NCBI RefSeq assembly: GCF_900104025.1
Contig: NZ_FNIQ01000004.1
Span: 516,627 to 580,626 of the forward strand
Reading direction: 5' to 3'
Length of the DNA stretch: 64,000 bases
From: Geodermatophilus sp. DSM 45219
Lineage (GTDB): Bacteria > Actinomycetota > Actinomycetes > Mycobacteriales > Geodermatophilaceae
The position numbers and the translations under genes were made by a program. The first letter of the stretch is position 1. Each line of letters starts with the position of its first letter. Shown one piece after another: positions 1 to 7,601 of the stretch. The notes below the pieces were generated by a model that saw only the letters and a list, made by a program, of their open reading frames with translations, did not search any database and had not been told where the DNA came from.

Positions 1-90
1 AGGAGCCGGCGCCGGCCCGCTGACCGGACGGGCCGGGCCTGCCCGAGCGGCCGGTTGACGACCGGCGGGTCCGGCGGCCACGGTCGCCGG

Positions 91-1314
91 GTGAGCGACA
101 GCCGGGGAGTCCTCGACCGCCGCGGGCTGGGCGTGCTGACGGCCAGCCACGTCGTCGACGACCTCTACCAGGGAGCAGTGCCCGCGCTGCTGCCCTTCCT
201 GGTGCTGGAGCGGGGGTACACCTACGCGGCCGCGACCGGCATCACCCTGGCCGCCACGGTCCTGTCGTCGGTGGTGCAGCCGGCGTTCGGCGTCCTGGTC
301 GACCGGCGGCCGCTGCCCTGGCTGACCCCTGTCGGGCTGCTGGTGGCCGGCGTCGGCATCGGGCTGGCCGGGGTCGGCGGCTCCTACTGGTGGACCTGGG
401 CGGCGGTGGCCCTCTCCGGCCTCGGCGTGGCCGCCTACCACCCGGCCGCGGCCCGGGCGGCCCGCGCCGCCGCGGGTGCCTCCGCGCAGGGGATGAGCTG
501 GTTCGCCGTCGGCGGCAACGCCGGACTGGCCCTGGGGCCGGTCGTGGTCACCCCGGTGCTGCTGGCCTACGGCGTGGCCGGGACGCCGCTGCTCGCCCTG
601 CCGGCGCTGGTCATGGCCGCCGTCCTGCTGGCCCTCGGCCGGCGGGCCCGCAGCCGTCCGCGACCGGCAGGCGGGGGAGGGGGTGCCTCCCTCCGGGACG
701 ACGACTGGCGGTCGTTCGGCTGGCTCGCCGGGCTCGTGGTGATCCGCTCGGTCCTCTACTTCGGGGTGTCGTCGCTGGTGGCGCTGTACGTCATCGACCG
801 CTTCGGCGTTACGGCCTCGGCCGGCTCCGCGGCGCTGACCACGTTCCTCGCGGTCGGGGCACTGGGCACCTTCGCCGGCGGCTGGCTGGCCGACCGGTGG
901 GGCCGGGTCCCGGCGATCCGGCTCGGCTACGCCGTCGCCGTCCCCGGTCTGGTGCTGCTCGTCGCCGCGCCGTCCTGGCCGGTGGCCCTGGCCGCCGCCG
1001 TCCTGCTGGGTGTCGGGCTCTACCTGCCCTTCTCCGTGCAGACGACGCTGGGGCAGGAGTACCTGCCGAACCGGATCGGCACCGCCTCCGGCGTCACCCT
1101 GGGCCTGGCCGTGTCGGCCGGTGGCGCCGCGACGCCGCTGTTCGGGCTGCTGGCCGACGCGCACGGCCTGGTGTGGTCGCTGGCGGCGCTCCTGCCGCTG
1201 CCCCTGCTCGCCCTGCTCATCACCCTGCGGCTGCCGCCCGGCCTGGTCAGCACGCCGGCCCGCCGGGACGAGCGCCGGGAGTCCCCGCCGGAGCACGCTT
1301 CCCGGCACCGCTGA
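91..1314 (+). CDS. MFS transporter, fosmidomycin-resistance (Fsr)-like
   Basis: Integral membrane exporter of the major facilitator superfamily. The 407 residues are almost entirely hydrophobic, with about 11-12 predicted helices. The N-terminal segment DDLYQGAVPALLPFL followed by a Gly/Ala-rich first half resembles the Fsr subgroup, whose known member exports fosmidomycin; the substrate here is unknown. A basic, Gly-rich loop near residues 185-205 separates the two six-helix halves. I chose the GTG at 91; a TTG at 55 would add 12 residues, and neither has a clear ribosome site. It stands alone, ahead of the SOS-boxed HNH gene. A reading frame ending at a TGA at 21-23 may be the tail of a preceding gene, but too little of it is visible to call. 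Confidence 0.8.
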   Translation: MSDSRGVLDRRGLGVLTASHVVDDLYQGAVPALLPFLVLERGYTYAAATGITLAATVLSSVVQPAFGVLVDRRPLPWLTPVGLLVAGVGIGLAGVGGSYWWTWAAVALSGLGVAAYHPAAARAARAAAGASAQGMSWFAVGGNAGLALGPVVVTPVLLAYGVAGTPLLALPALVMAAVLLALGRRARSRPRPAGGGGGASLRDDDWRSFGWLAGLVVIRSVLYFGVSSLVALYVIDRFGVTASAGSAALTTFLAVGALGTFAGGWLADRWGRVPAIRLGYAVAVPGLVLLVAAPSWPVALAAAVLLGVGLYLPFSVQTTLGQEYLPNRIGTASGVTLGLAVSAGGAATPLFGLLADAHGLVWSLAALLPLPLLALLITLRLPPGLVSTPARRDERRESPPEHASRHR

Positions 1315-1434
1315 GGTCGAGCGTGGAGGGAGTTCAGTCATCGTCGATCGCGGCGGGGCGAGCCGGTGACGTCGACCCGGCTACAGGGGGGCGAGCGCAC
1401 ATCGTCCGGCGATAGACCGAGAACTGTCGTACCC

Positions 1435-1448
1435 CGAACGTATGTTCG
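1435..1448. promoter_or_regulatory. LexA (SOS) box overlapping a -10 element
   Basis: CGAACGTATGTTCG is a perfect 14-bp palindrome matching the actinobacterial LexA consensus CGAACnnnnGTTCG. It contains TATGTT at 1441-1446, a plausible -10 hexamer. The GTG at 1453 lies where transcription would start, so the message may be leaderless and LexA would directly block the polymerase. 13E12-repeat (DUF222) genes of mycobacteria are reported members of the LexA regulon, which fits this position. Confidence 0.85.
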
Positions 1449-1452
1449 GGTC

Positions 1453-2946
1453 GTGGCGGTGGTGGCAGAGCAGCAGACCCCTCTGGAGGGGCTGTTGGTC
1501 GACTGGTTGGTCGACCAGCCGCTGCTGGGTGCCCGCCTCCCGGTGTCGATGCTGACCCGAGCGCAGAAGGCCGCCGAGCTGCAGCGGGTGATCTCCGCCC
1601 GGGCGATGGCGGCGGCGTACGAGGCCGAGCTGGTGCTGGGGCTGGCCGACGACAGCCCCGACACGTTGGATCCGCCGCCCGGGCATCCGGGTGCGCGGAA
1701 GGGGTCGTGGGCTGCGGACACCGAGCTGCCCGGGGTGAGTGAGTTCTTCCCGGCCGAGCTGGCGGTGGTGCTCAACTGCGGGCGGGGCACCGCCGCGCAC
1801 CTGGCGCACCGCGCGTGGGTGTACCGGGAGAGCCTGCCGGCCACCTGGGCCGCCCTGTCCGACGGTGTGCTGGACGAGGCGCGGGCCAAGGTGCTGGTCG
1901 ACGTGCTGGCGCACACCTCCCCGGCGATCGCCCGGGTGATCGAGTCCCGGCTGCTGCCCGAGGCGGCCGGCCTGTCGACCGGCCGGCTGCGGGCCCGGGC
2001 GCTGGCGCTGCTGCTGGAGCTCGACGCCGCCGCGGTCGACAAGCGGCGCACGGACGCGCGCCGGCAGGCCGACGTGCGCTCCTACGCCTCGCACCTGGAG
2101 GGCATGTCCACGCTGGCCGCGGACCTGCCGACGCCGGTGTCCGAGGAGTGCTTCTCGATGGTCGACCAGCTGGCCGCCCTGCTCAAGGCCGACGGCGATC
2201 CCCGCCCGATCGGCGAGCTGCGCGCGGAGGTGCTGGCGGACCTGATCCGCCGGCCGTGGGACACCAGCCGACCGGCGGTCACCGCACGGCTGGACATCAC
2301 CGCGGACCTGGCGAGCCTGGCCGGGCGCTCCGGCGCCGCGGGTGAGGTGAACGGACAGCCGATCACTGCCGCCCACCTCCGTGAGCTGCTGGAAGAACTG
2401 GGCGCCCTGGGGCTGCGGGCGCCGCAGCATGGGTCGCTGGCGTTCGCGCTCACCGACGCCGAGGGCCGGCTGCTGGCCACGGCCACGCCGGCGCAGCTGG
2501 CCCGCTTGGTCCGCCGCGGCTGCCGGGACCACCCCGACCGCGACTGCGGCTGCCCCGTATTGGGCGCGCCGCCGGCCACCGAGGCCTACACGCCCACCGC
2601 CGCCCAGGACGCCTTCGTCAGCACCCGCGACCGCGCCTGCCGCTTCCCGAACTGCGGGCAACGGGTCGGCTGGACCGACCGCGACCACGTCCTCCCGCAC
2701 GCCGACGGCGGCGAGACCGACTGCGCCAACCTGTGCTGCCTGTGCCGCTCCCACCACCGGCTCAAGACCTTCGCCCGCGGCTGGCGGTTCACCATGACCC
2801 CCGACGGCACCCTGACCGTCACCACCCCCTCCGGGGTCACCCGCACCACCCGACCACCCGGCACGCGCGCCCGGGTACCGGAACCGCCGCAGACCACCGG
2901 CTCCCCGCCGACGCGGGCCGCCCCGGACGACGAGCCACCCTTCTGA
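1453..2946 (+). CDS. DUF222 / 13E12-repeat protein with C-terminal HNH endonuclease domain
   Basis: The 497-residue protein has a long helical DUF222 region (about residues 25-330) and a C-terminal HNH nuclease fold. The nuclease is seen as CRFPNCG (about 396), the DRDHVLPHADGG core (about 410-421) and CCLCRSHHRLKT (about 430-441); the Cys pairs should bind zinc and the DH/H residues the catalytic metal. Such genes are multicopy in actinobacteria and their role is unproven. Damage-inducible or selfish activity is suggested by the LexA box 5 nt before the start. A frame open upstream to 1366 would place the SOS box inside the gene, so I prefer GTG 1453. Pro-rich tail after residue 470. Family assignment is firm; function is not. 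Confidence 0.88.
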   Translation: MAVVAEQQTPLEGLLVDWLVDQPLLGARLPVSMLTRAQKAAELQRVISARAMAAAYEAELVLGLADDSPDTLDPPPGHPGARKGSWAADTELPGVSEFFPAELAVVLNCGRGTAAHLAHRAWVYRESLPATWAALSDGVLDEARAKVLVDVLAHTSPAIARVIESRLLPEAAGLSTGRLRARALALLLELDAAAVDKRRTDARRQADVRSYASHLEGMSTLAADLPTPVSEECFSMVDQLAALLKADGDPRPIGELRAEVLADLIRRPWDTSRPAVTARLDITADLASLAGRSGAAGEVNGQPITAAHLRELLEELGALGLRAPQHGSLAFALTDAEGRLLATATPAQLARLVRRGCRDHPDRDCGCPVLGAPPATEAYTPTAAQDAFVSTRDRACRFPNCGQRVGWTDRDHVLPHADGGETDCANLCCLCRSHHRLKTFARGWRFTMTPDGTLTVTTPSGVTRTTRPPGTRARVPEPPQTTGSPPTRAAPDDEPPF

Positions 2947-3178
2947 CCCCCGGCTCGACGATGCGCGGAACGAACGGCGCACCGCTGTCGGTCCTGGAGT
3001 GCGGGCGCCCTGTCGACGGGGCCGCTCGCCTCGGAGTCCGCCCGTGTGACCCACCCGAGAGCGGCGACTGGCCAGCCCATCACGGGTTCCGGAACCGGCG
3101 CGAGCCGCAGTCGCCTGATCGAGTGACCACGGCGGTCACCCGGAGCGAGGGCCGGAGGTCGCCCCTAGCTTCCGGCTC

Positions 3179-3925
3179 ATGACCTCCCCGAAGCGCCGCC
3201 TGCTGGGTCCCGTCCTCGCCGGGCTCACCGTCCTCGCCGCGGCCACCGCGTGCGCCGAGCAGCCGGCGGGGGGCGAGGCCGCGGCGCCGTCCTCGTCGAG
3301 CACGGCGCCGTCGTCCAGCGAGGCGCCCGAGGAGCTCAGCACCCAGGACGAGCTCGCCGCGGGGCTGCTGCCGGCCGACGCGTTCGGGCCCGAGGCCAAC
3401 GTCGTCACCGTCGACGTCCGCCAGGTGGCCACCGGCGCGGCCGGCGGGCTGCCGCAGGGCGCGACCGTGACGCCGCCGGAGTGCGGTCAGAACCTGGGTG
3501 CCACGACGGTCACGCCGGAGGACTTCGGCGCCATCGTGGCCCAGACGGCGACCGCCCCGGACGCCGTCACCGTGGAGGTCCTGGCCGAGGCCGAGCAGCC
3601 GCAGGAGGCCGGGCCGCGGTTCGACCAGCTGGTCGAGCAGTGCCCGAAGGTGACCGTCGAGGCCCCCGACGGCACCACCATCACCGTCGACTTCGCGCTC
3701 CTGGAGGTCCCCGAGCTGGGCGACGCGAGCGGCGGGGTGCGCCTCACCACCGCCGTGTCGGCGCCCGACGGCACGCAGCTGACCGTGCCCTCGCTCCTGG
3801 CGGTCGCCACCGACGGTCCGCGGACGGTGTTCCTGCAGCGCACCGGCACCGGCTCCGAGCCGCTCGACGAGGCCGCCTTCACCGACCTCCTCGAGCAGGC
3901 GTTCCGGACCCAGCAGGACGCCTGA
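3179..3925 (+). CDS. Putative secreted lipoprotein, unknown function
   Basis: 248 residues. The N-terminus has a basic start (KRR), a hydrophobic core and a lipobox LAAATAC with Cys25 as the predicted acylated residue. A Ser/Pro/Glu-rich linker follows (about 35-55) and then a roughly 180-residue acidic domain with two Cys. The later domain resembles the surface lipoprotein DUF3558/LpqN-like pattern (a compact beta domain with residues near TPPECGQ), but I cannot assign it surely. The start ATG is 8 nt after TAGCTT (3166-3171), so the transcript may be leaderless. The next gene starts 7 nt after the stop, so the two are probably cotranscribed. Confidence 0.75.
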   Translation: MTSPKRRLLGPVLAGLTVLAAATACAEQPAGGEAAAPSSSSTAPSSSEAPEELSTQDELAAGLLPADAFGPEANVVTVDVRQVATGAAGGLPQGATVTPPECGQNLGATTVTPEDFGAIVAQTATAPDAVTVEVLAEAEQPQEAGPRFDQLVEQCPKVTVEAPDGTTITVDFALLEVPELGDASGGVRLTTAVSAPDGTQLTVPSLLAVATDGPRTVFLQRTGTGSEPLDEAAFTDLLEQAFRTQQDA

Positions 3926-3932
3926 CCGCGTC

Positions 3933-4277
3933 GTGGACGCCGCGCGGAAGCGGACCACCGCGGCCCGCGTGCACCTCGTGGCCTTCGCCGCCTGGGTCGG
4001 CACCTGGGTCGTCAGCGTGGTCGCGGCCGGCGGCCGGACGACGATCGTGGCCGACACGCCGCCGGAGTACGTGGCCCTGGCCGTGCTCTTCGCCAGCTGC
4101 GTCGTCACCGTCACCAGCGCCGTGGTCGCCCGGCTGGACGTCGGCGGGACACGCGCGACCACCGGGCCGCTCATGGCGACCGCCGCGATGCTCGGCCTGA
4201 TGCTCCCCTCCGCGGTGCGGCGCATCGGCGGGCCGCGCGGGGAGCGGCCGGAGGGGCGCGACCACCCGACGGGGTGA
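3933..4277 (+). CDS. Small membrane protein, unknown
   Basis: 114 residues. Two clear hydrophobic segments lie near residues 11-33 and 46-67, with a weaker third near 78-92, then a basic hydrophilic tail. The GTG start lies 7 nt after the lipoprotein stop and nothing separates the two, which suggests one transcript. I do not recognise a family. An alternative is that it is a membrane anchor or partner for the lipoprotein, but that rests only on position. Confidence 0.6.
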   Translation: MDAARKRTTAARVHLVAFAAWVGTWVVSVVAAGGRTTIVADTPPEYVALAVLFASCVVTVTSAVVARLDVGGTRATTGPLMATAAMLGLMLPSAVRRIGGPRGERPEGRDHPTG

Positions 4278-4319
4278 GCGCTCCCGGGCCAGCGGGCCTG
4301 GGCGTGCCATCGTCCCTGC

Positions 4320-4991
4320 GTGCTCGTCGTCCTGGCCGTCGTCGCCCTGGTTCCCGGCGCGGCCGCGGGGGTGCTGGTCAACCGGGCCGCCGGCCGCTTC
4401 CCGTGGCCGGCCGGGACGAGTGCTCGCGAGCTGGTGGCGCCCGGGCCGGTCGCCGTCCGGCCGCCGGTGGTCGAGGCGCTGACCGCGCTGCTCGCCGTCC
4501 TCACCGTGCTGCGGTTCGGTGCCTCCTGGGAGCTGCCCGCCTTCCTGCTCCTGGTCGTGGCCGGTGTGCTGCTGACCGTCGTCGACCTGCGGCACCGGCT
4601 GCTGCCCAACCGGGTCGTGCTGCCCGCGCTGGTCGCCGGTGCGGCGCTCCTGCTCGTGCCTGCCGTGGCCGGCGGCGCGTGGGACGCGCTGCTGCGGGCG
4701 GTGCTCGGCGCGGCGACGCTGTTCGCGGTGTACCTGGCGCTGGCGCTGGTCTCGCCGGGGGGACTCGGCATGGGTGACGTCAAGCTCGCCGCGCTCCTGG
4801 GGCTGTACCTGGGCTGGCTCGGCTGGCCGGTGGTCGTCCTCGGCGCGCTGGCCGGCTTCGTCGTCCAGGCGGTGGTCGCGCTGGCCCTGCTGGCCACCCG
4901 GCGGATCGGGCTGCGCGGCGAGCTGCCGTTCGGCCCGGCCATGCTCGCCGGCGCCGCCCTGGTGATCGGCGGGACCGCGCTGCTGCCCTGA
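4320..4991 (+). CDS. A24-family prepilin peptidase (TadV/CpaA type)
   Basis: Membrane aspartyl protease expected to cleave the Flp prepilin encoded just downstream. The 223 residues form about six helices. The two catalytic aspartates are visible: Asp89 in VVDLRHRLLPN and Asp153 in GMGDVK, the family signature. The N-terminal methyltransferase domain with its Cys motif, found in long PilD enzymes, is absent, as is usual for Tad systems. GTG start at 4320. It is the first gene of the pilus cluster; about 180 nt of presumed promoter DNA separates it from flp. Confidence 0.88.
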   Translation: MLVVLAVVALVPGAAAGVLVNRAAGRFPWPAGTSARELVAPGPVAVRPPVVEALTALLAVLTVLRFGASWELPAFLLLVVAGVLLTVVDLRHRLLPNRVVLPALVAGAALLLVPAVAGGAWDALLRAVLGAATLFAVYLALALVSPGGLGMGDVKLAALLGLYLGWLGWPVVVLGALAGFVVQAVVALALLATRRIGLRGELPFGPAMLAGAALVIGGTALLP

Positions 4992-5170
4992 GGCGGTCAC
5001 CGCGAGTGACGGCGGCGGTGGGCGTTCACCCGGGCGGGCGGACGGTGTCGGCCGACCGGGTGGACGGGGCTCAAGCGGGCAAGCCGATCTCTCGACACCC
5101 CCTGGCAAGTGCTGCGACGCCGGGTCACCCCCGACCCGGACCGGTCGGCACCGTCCTCCAGGGAGTCCCC

Positions 5171-5419
5171 GTGCTGAACCTCGTCACCAACCCGCTCGCC
5201 ACGGTCGTCACGCTCTACTCGTTCGTCGAGGAGCGCCTCAAGCGCGAGGAGAAGGGCGCGACCGCCGTCGAGTACGGCCTCATGGTCGGCCTGATCGCCG
5301 TCGTCATCATCGCCGCGGTCGTCCTGCTCGGGAAGAACCTCGACGCCCTGTTCGACACCATCGGCACCAAGCTGGGCTCCACCGCCACCACCGGCACCGG
5401 CACGACTCCCGCCACCTGA
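5171..5419 (+). CDS. flp: Flp/Fap type IVb pilin
   Basis: Major pilin subunit of the Tad pilus. The 82-residue precursor has a basic leader, a processing site after Gly29 (EEKG|ATAVEYG), Glu at +5 and Tyr at +6 of the mature protein, and a hydrophobic stretch at about 36-54. This is the standard Flp signature; the tail is Thr/Gly-rich. The GTG at 5171 follows AGGGAG at a good distance. The frame is open upstream to 5006, but that extension is not pilin-like. A strong hairpin immediately downstream probably sets the flp-to-assembly-gene expression ratio. The leader at 5069-5090 carries CAAGC twice, 3 bp apart. Confidence 0.93.
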   Translation: MLNLVTNPLATVVTLYSFVEERLKREEKGATAVEYGLMVGLIAVVIIAAVVLLGKNLDALFDTIGTKLGSTATTGTGTTPAT

Positions 5420-5436
5420 GCACTCGCATCTTCCAC

Positions 5437-5472
5437 GGCGCAGCGGCCCCGTCCCCCCGGGGCCGCTGCGCC
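5437..5472 (+). terminator. 15-bp perfect hairpin between flp and tadE
   Basis: The arms at 5437-5451 and 5458-5472 are perfectly complementary (GGCGCAGCGGCCCCG and its reverse complement) with a 6-nt TCCCCC loop. There is no U-run after it, so it could be a leaky terminator or an mRNA 3'-stabiliser for the abundant pilin message. Confidence 0.75.
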
Positions 5473-5514
5473 GCGCCGTACCCGGACGACTACTGCGGAG
5501 GAGGTGGGGGACAG

Positions 5515-5913
5515 ATGCGCACCCGACTGCGCGACGAGCACGGCGCGAGCGCCGTCGAATTCGCGATGATCGTGCCGCTGCTGCTCGTCCTGGTGCTCGG
5601 CATCGCCGAGTTCGGGCACGCGTTCCAGGTGCAGGGCACGCTGTCCGCCGCCGCCCGCGAGGGTGCCCGTGTCATGGCCCTGCAGAACGACCCGGCCGCG
5701 GCGCGCAGGGCCGTCCGCGATGCCAGCCCCACGCTCGACCCCCTGGTCGCCAACGCGCAGATCACCGTCACGCCGCAGACCGGCTGCCCGACGTCCAGCA
5801 CGACGACCCAGAACGTACGGGTGACCGTCGCCTACCCGATGCCGTTCCTCACCGACTTCTTCGGCGCGCGCATCGACCTGACCGGGACGGGGGTCATGCG
5901 GTGCAACGGCTGA
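5515..5913 (+). CDS. tadE: TadE-family pseudopilin
   Basis: Minor pseudopilin of the Tad apparatus, membrane anchored. Of 132 residues, the N-terminal EHGASAVEFAMIVPLLL shows the TadE motif with cleavage expected after Gly10 and Glu15 at +5, followed by one transmembrane helix (about 17-36). The rest is an extracellular beta-rich part with a Cys near residue 90 and another near the C-terminus. ATG start preceded by GAGGTGGGGG. Its end overlaps the next gene by 13 nt, so translation is coupled. Confidence 0.88.
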   Translation: MRTRLRDEHGASAVEFAMIVPLLLVLVLGIAEFGHAFQVQGTLSAAAREGARVMALQNDPAAARRAVRDASPTLDPLVANAQITVTPQTGCPTSSTTTQNVRVTVAYPMPFLTDFFGARIDLTGTGVMRCNG

Positions 5914-6860
5914 CCTCCCGGATCCGGCGGCGGCTGGCCGGGGAGCACGGCGCCGCGGCGGTGCTCCTGGCCCTGCTGCTGGTGCCGATCCTCGGGTTCA
6001 CCGCGATCGCGGTCGACGTCGGCGCGCTCTACGCGGAGCGCACCCGGTTGCAGACCGCGGCCGATGCCGCGGCCCTCGCCGTCGCCCGTGACTGCGCCCG
6101 TGGCGCCTGCGGCGACATGCGGGCCACGGCGCAGGGCATGGTCGACGCCAACCTCGGCGACGCCTCCGCCGCCCCGCCGGTGCTCGCCAGCGACCCGCTC
6201 CGCGTGACCGTCACCGGCAGCACGCCCACCGAGCACTGGTTCGCACCGGTCATCGGCCACGAGTCGACGCAGGTGAGGGCGACCGCGACCGTCGCCTGGG
6301 GCGCGCCCGACGCCGGGACGGCGATGCTGCCGCTGATCTTCTCCTGGTGCGAGTTCAAGGCCCAGACCGGCGGCGGCCTGCCCTCGACCACCACCGAGCG
6401 CACCATCGAGCTGCCGAAGAAGTCCGACACCGGGTGCACCGGGCCCTCCGACATGTTCGTGCCCGGCGGCTTCGGCTGGCTGACCACCGACGGTGGCGGC
6501 ACCACCTGCCGGGCCACGAGCCGGGTCGGCGGCCGGTTCACCTCCGAGCCGGGCAACAACCCGTCCCGGGGCTGCGAGACCGACGACGTGGCCGCGCTGG
6601 TGGGCCGCACCGTGCTGCTGCCGATCTTCGACGAGGCGGGCGGCACCGGCAGCAGCGCCTGGTACCACGTCTACGGCTACGCCGCGTTCACGATCACCGC
6701 GTACCACTTCGGCGGCCAGTACGACGCCGGCAAGCCGTGCAAGGGCGAGGACCGCTGCATCCGCGGCTACTTCACCCGCTTCGTCGACGCCGGCAACTCC
6801 TTCTCCTACGGCCCTGGTGCGCCCTCCCTGGGCGCCTGGGTCCTCCGACTCGTCCGATAG
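5901..6860 (+). CDS. TadG-like pilus protein (Rv3654c-type N-terminus)
   Basis: The 319-residue protein starts with a prepilin-like stretch (GEHGAAAVLLALLLVPILGFTAIAVDVGALYAERTRLQ, described by its key parts: EHGAAAV, then one long helix at about 15-40). The following QTAADAAALAVA segment is typical of TadG-like N-terminal domains. The large remaining part (about 130-310) is Gly/Thr-rich, has about eight Cys, and was not recognised. There is no von Willebrand A domain, unlike long TadG proteins. The GTG start lies inside tadE. It likely sits on the outer membrane face and acts with TadE in pilus assembly. The cysteine-rich ectodomain differs from short mycobacterial Rv3654c-like proteins. Confidence 0.7.
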   Translation: MQRLTSRIRRRLAGEHGAAAVLLALLLVPILGFTAIAVDVGALYAERTRLQTAADAAALAVARDCARGACGDMRATAQGMVDANLGDASAAPPVLASDPLRVTVTGSTPTEHWFAPVIGHESTQVRATATVAWGAPDAGTAMLPLIFSWCEFKAQTGGGLPSTTTERTIELPKKSDTGCTGPSDMFVPGGFGWLTTDGGGTTCRATSRVGGRFTSEPGNNPSRGCETDDVAALVGRTVLLPIFDEAGGTGSSAWYHVYGYAAFTITAYHFGGQYDAGKPCKGEDRCIRGYFTRFVDAGNSFSYGPGAPSLGAWVLRLVR

Positions 6861-6869
6861 GGGCCCCTC

Positions 6870-7601
6870 GTGAGACGCCGACTGCTCGCCGTCCTCGCGG
6901 CGCTGCTCCTCGCCGCCACCGGCGCCGTGGTCCTGCTGGCCTACGTGCGCGGTGCCGACGCCCGCGCCCTGGCCGGGGTGCAGACCGTGGCCGTCCTCGT
7001 GGTCGACCAGCCGGTCGCCGAGGGGACGCCGGGAGAGGACCTGGCCGGCCTGGTCCGCACCGAGCAGGTGCCGGTCAAGGCCGCCGTCCCGGGCGGGGTC
7101 ACCGACCTCGACGCGCTGGCCGGGCAGGTCGCCACCGTCGACCTCCAGCCGGGCGAGCAGCTGCTGGCCGCCCGCTTCGCCGCACCGGACGACCTCGGGG
7201 TGCCCGGCACGGTCGCCCCACCCGAGGGGGCGTCGGAGGTGAGCATCCTGCTCGAGCCGCAGCGCGCGGTCGGCGGCCGGCTCGCGGCCGGGGACACCGT
7301 CGGCGTGCACGTCTCCCTCGAGGGGCAGACGCACGTCGTCCTCAACCGCGTCCTGGTCACCCAGGTCCAGGGCGCGCCGGCGCCGGCCGAGGGCGAGGGG
7401 ACGGAGACCGCGTCCTCCGGCGGGGCGGCGCCCACGAACAGCCTCATGGTCACCCTCGGGCTGCGCCCCGAGCAGACCGAGGCCGTCGTCTTCGGCATGG
7501 AGCACGGCACGGTCTGGCTCTCCCTCGAGCCCGAGGGTGTCGACCTCGAGGGCACCGAGGTCCTCACCCCCGGGAACATCTACGAGAAGGACTTCTCATG
7601 A
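6870..7601 (+). CDS. cpaB: Flp pilus assembly protein CpaB/RcpC
   Basis: Envelope component of the Tad machine. The 243 residues comprise an N-terminal membrane anchor (about 3-25), then an SAF/AFP-III-like domain (about 35-105, with the TEQVPVKAAVPGGVTD pattern split over strands) and an RcpC-like beta domain to the end. The GTG start is 9 nt after the previous stop. The stop overlaps the start of the CpaE gene as ATGA. In Gram-negative bacteria CpaB assists the secretin; no secretin is expected or seen here, so its role in an actinobacterium is less clear. Confidence 0.85.
   Translation: MRRRLLAVLAALLLAATGAVVLLAYVRGADARALAGVQTVAVLVVDQPVAEGTPGEDLAGLVRTEQVPVKAAVPGGVTDLDALAGQVATVDLQPGEQLLAARFAAPDDLGVPGTVAPPEGASEVSILLEPQRAVGGRLAAGDTVGVHVSLEGQTHVVLNRVLVTQVQGAPAPAEGEGTETASSGGAAPTNSLMVTLGLRPEQTEAVVFGMEHGTVWLSLEPEGVDLEGTEVLTPGNIYEKDFS

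Noticed and set aside
3123..3139. GTGACC-ACGGC-GGTCAC as a CRP/GlxR site.
   Set aside because: The half-sites are too far apart for the TGTGA-N6-TCACA consensus; may be a chance inverted repeat.
5069..5090. A sigma-28 (FliA) promoter or a GEMM cyclic-di-GMP riboswitch ahead of flp.
   Set aside because: CTCAA and GCCGAT are present, but spaced 7-8 nt instead of about 15, and the GEMM core sequences are missing.
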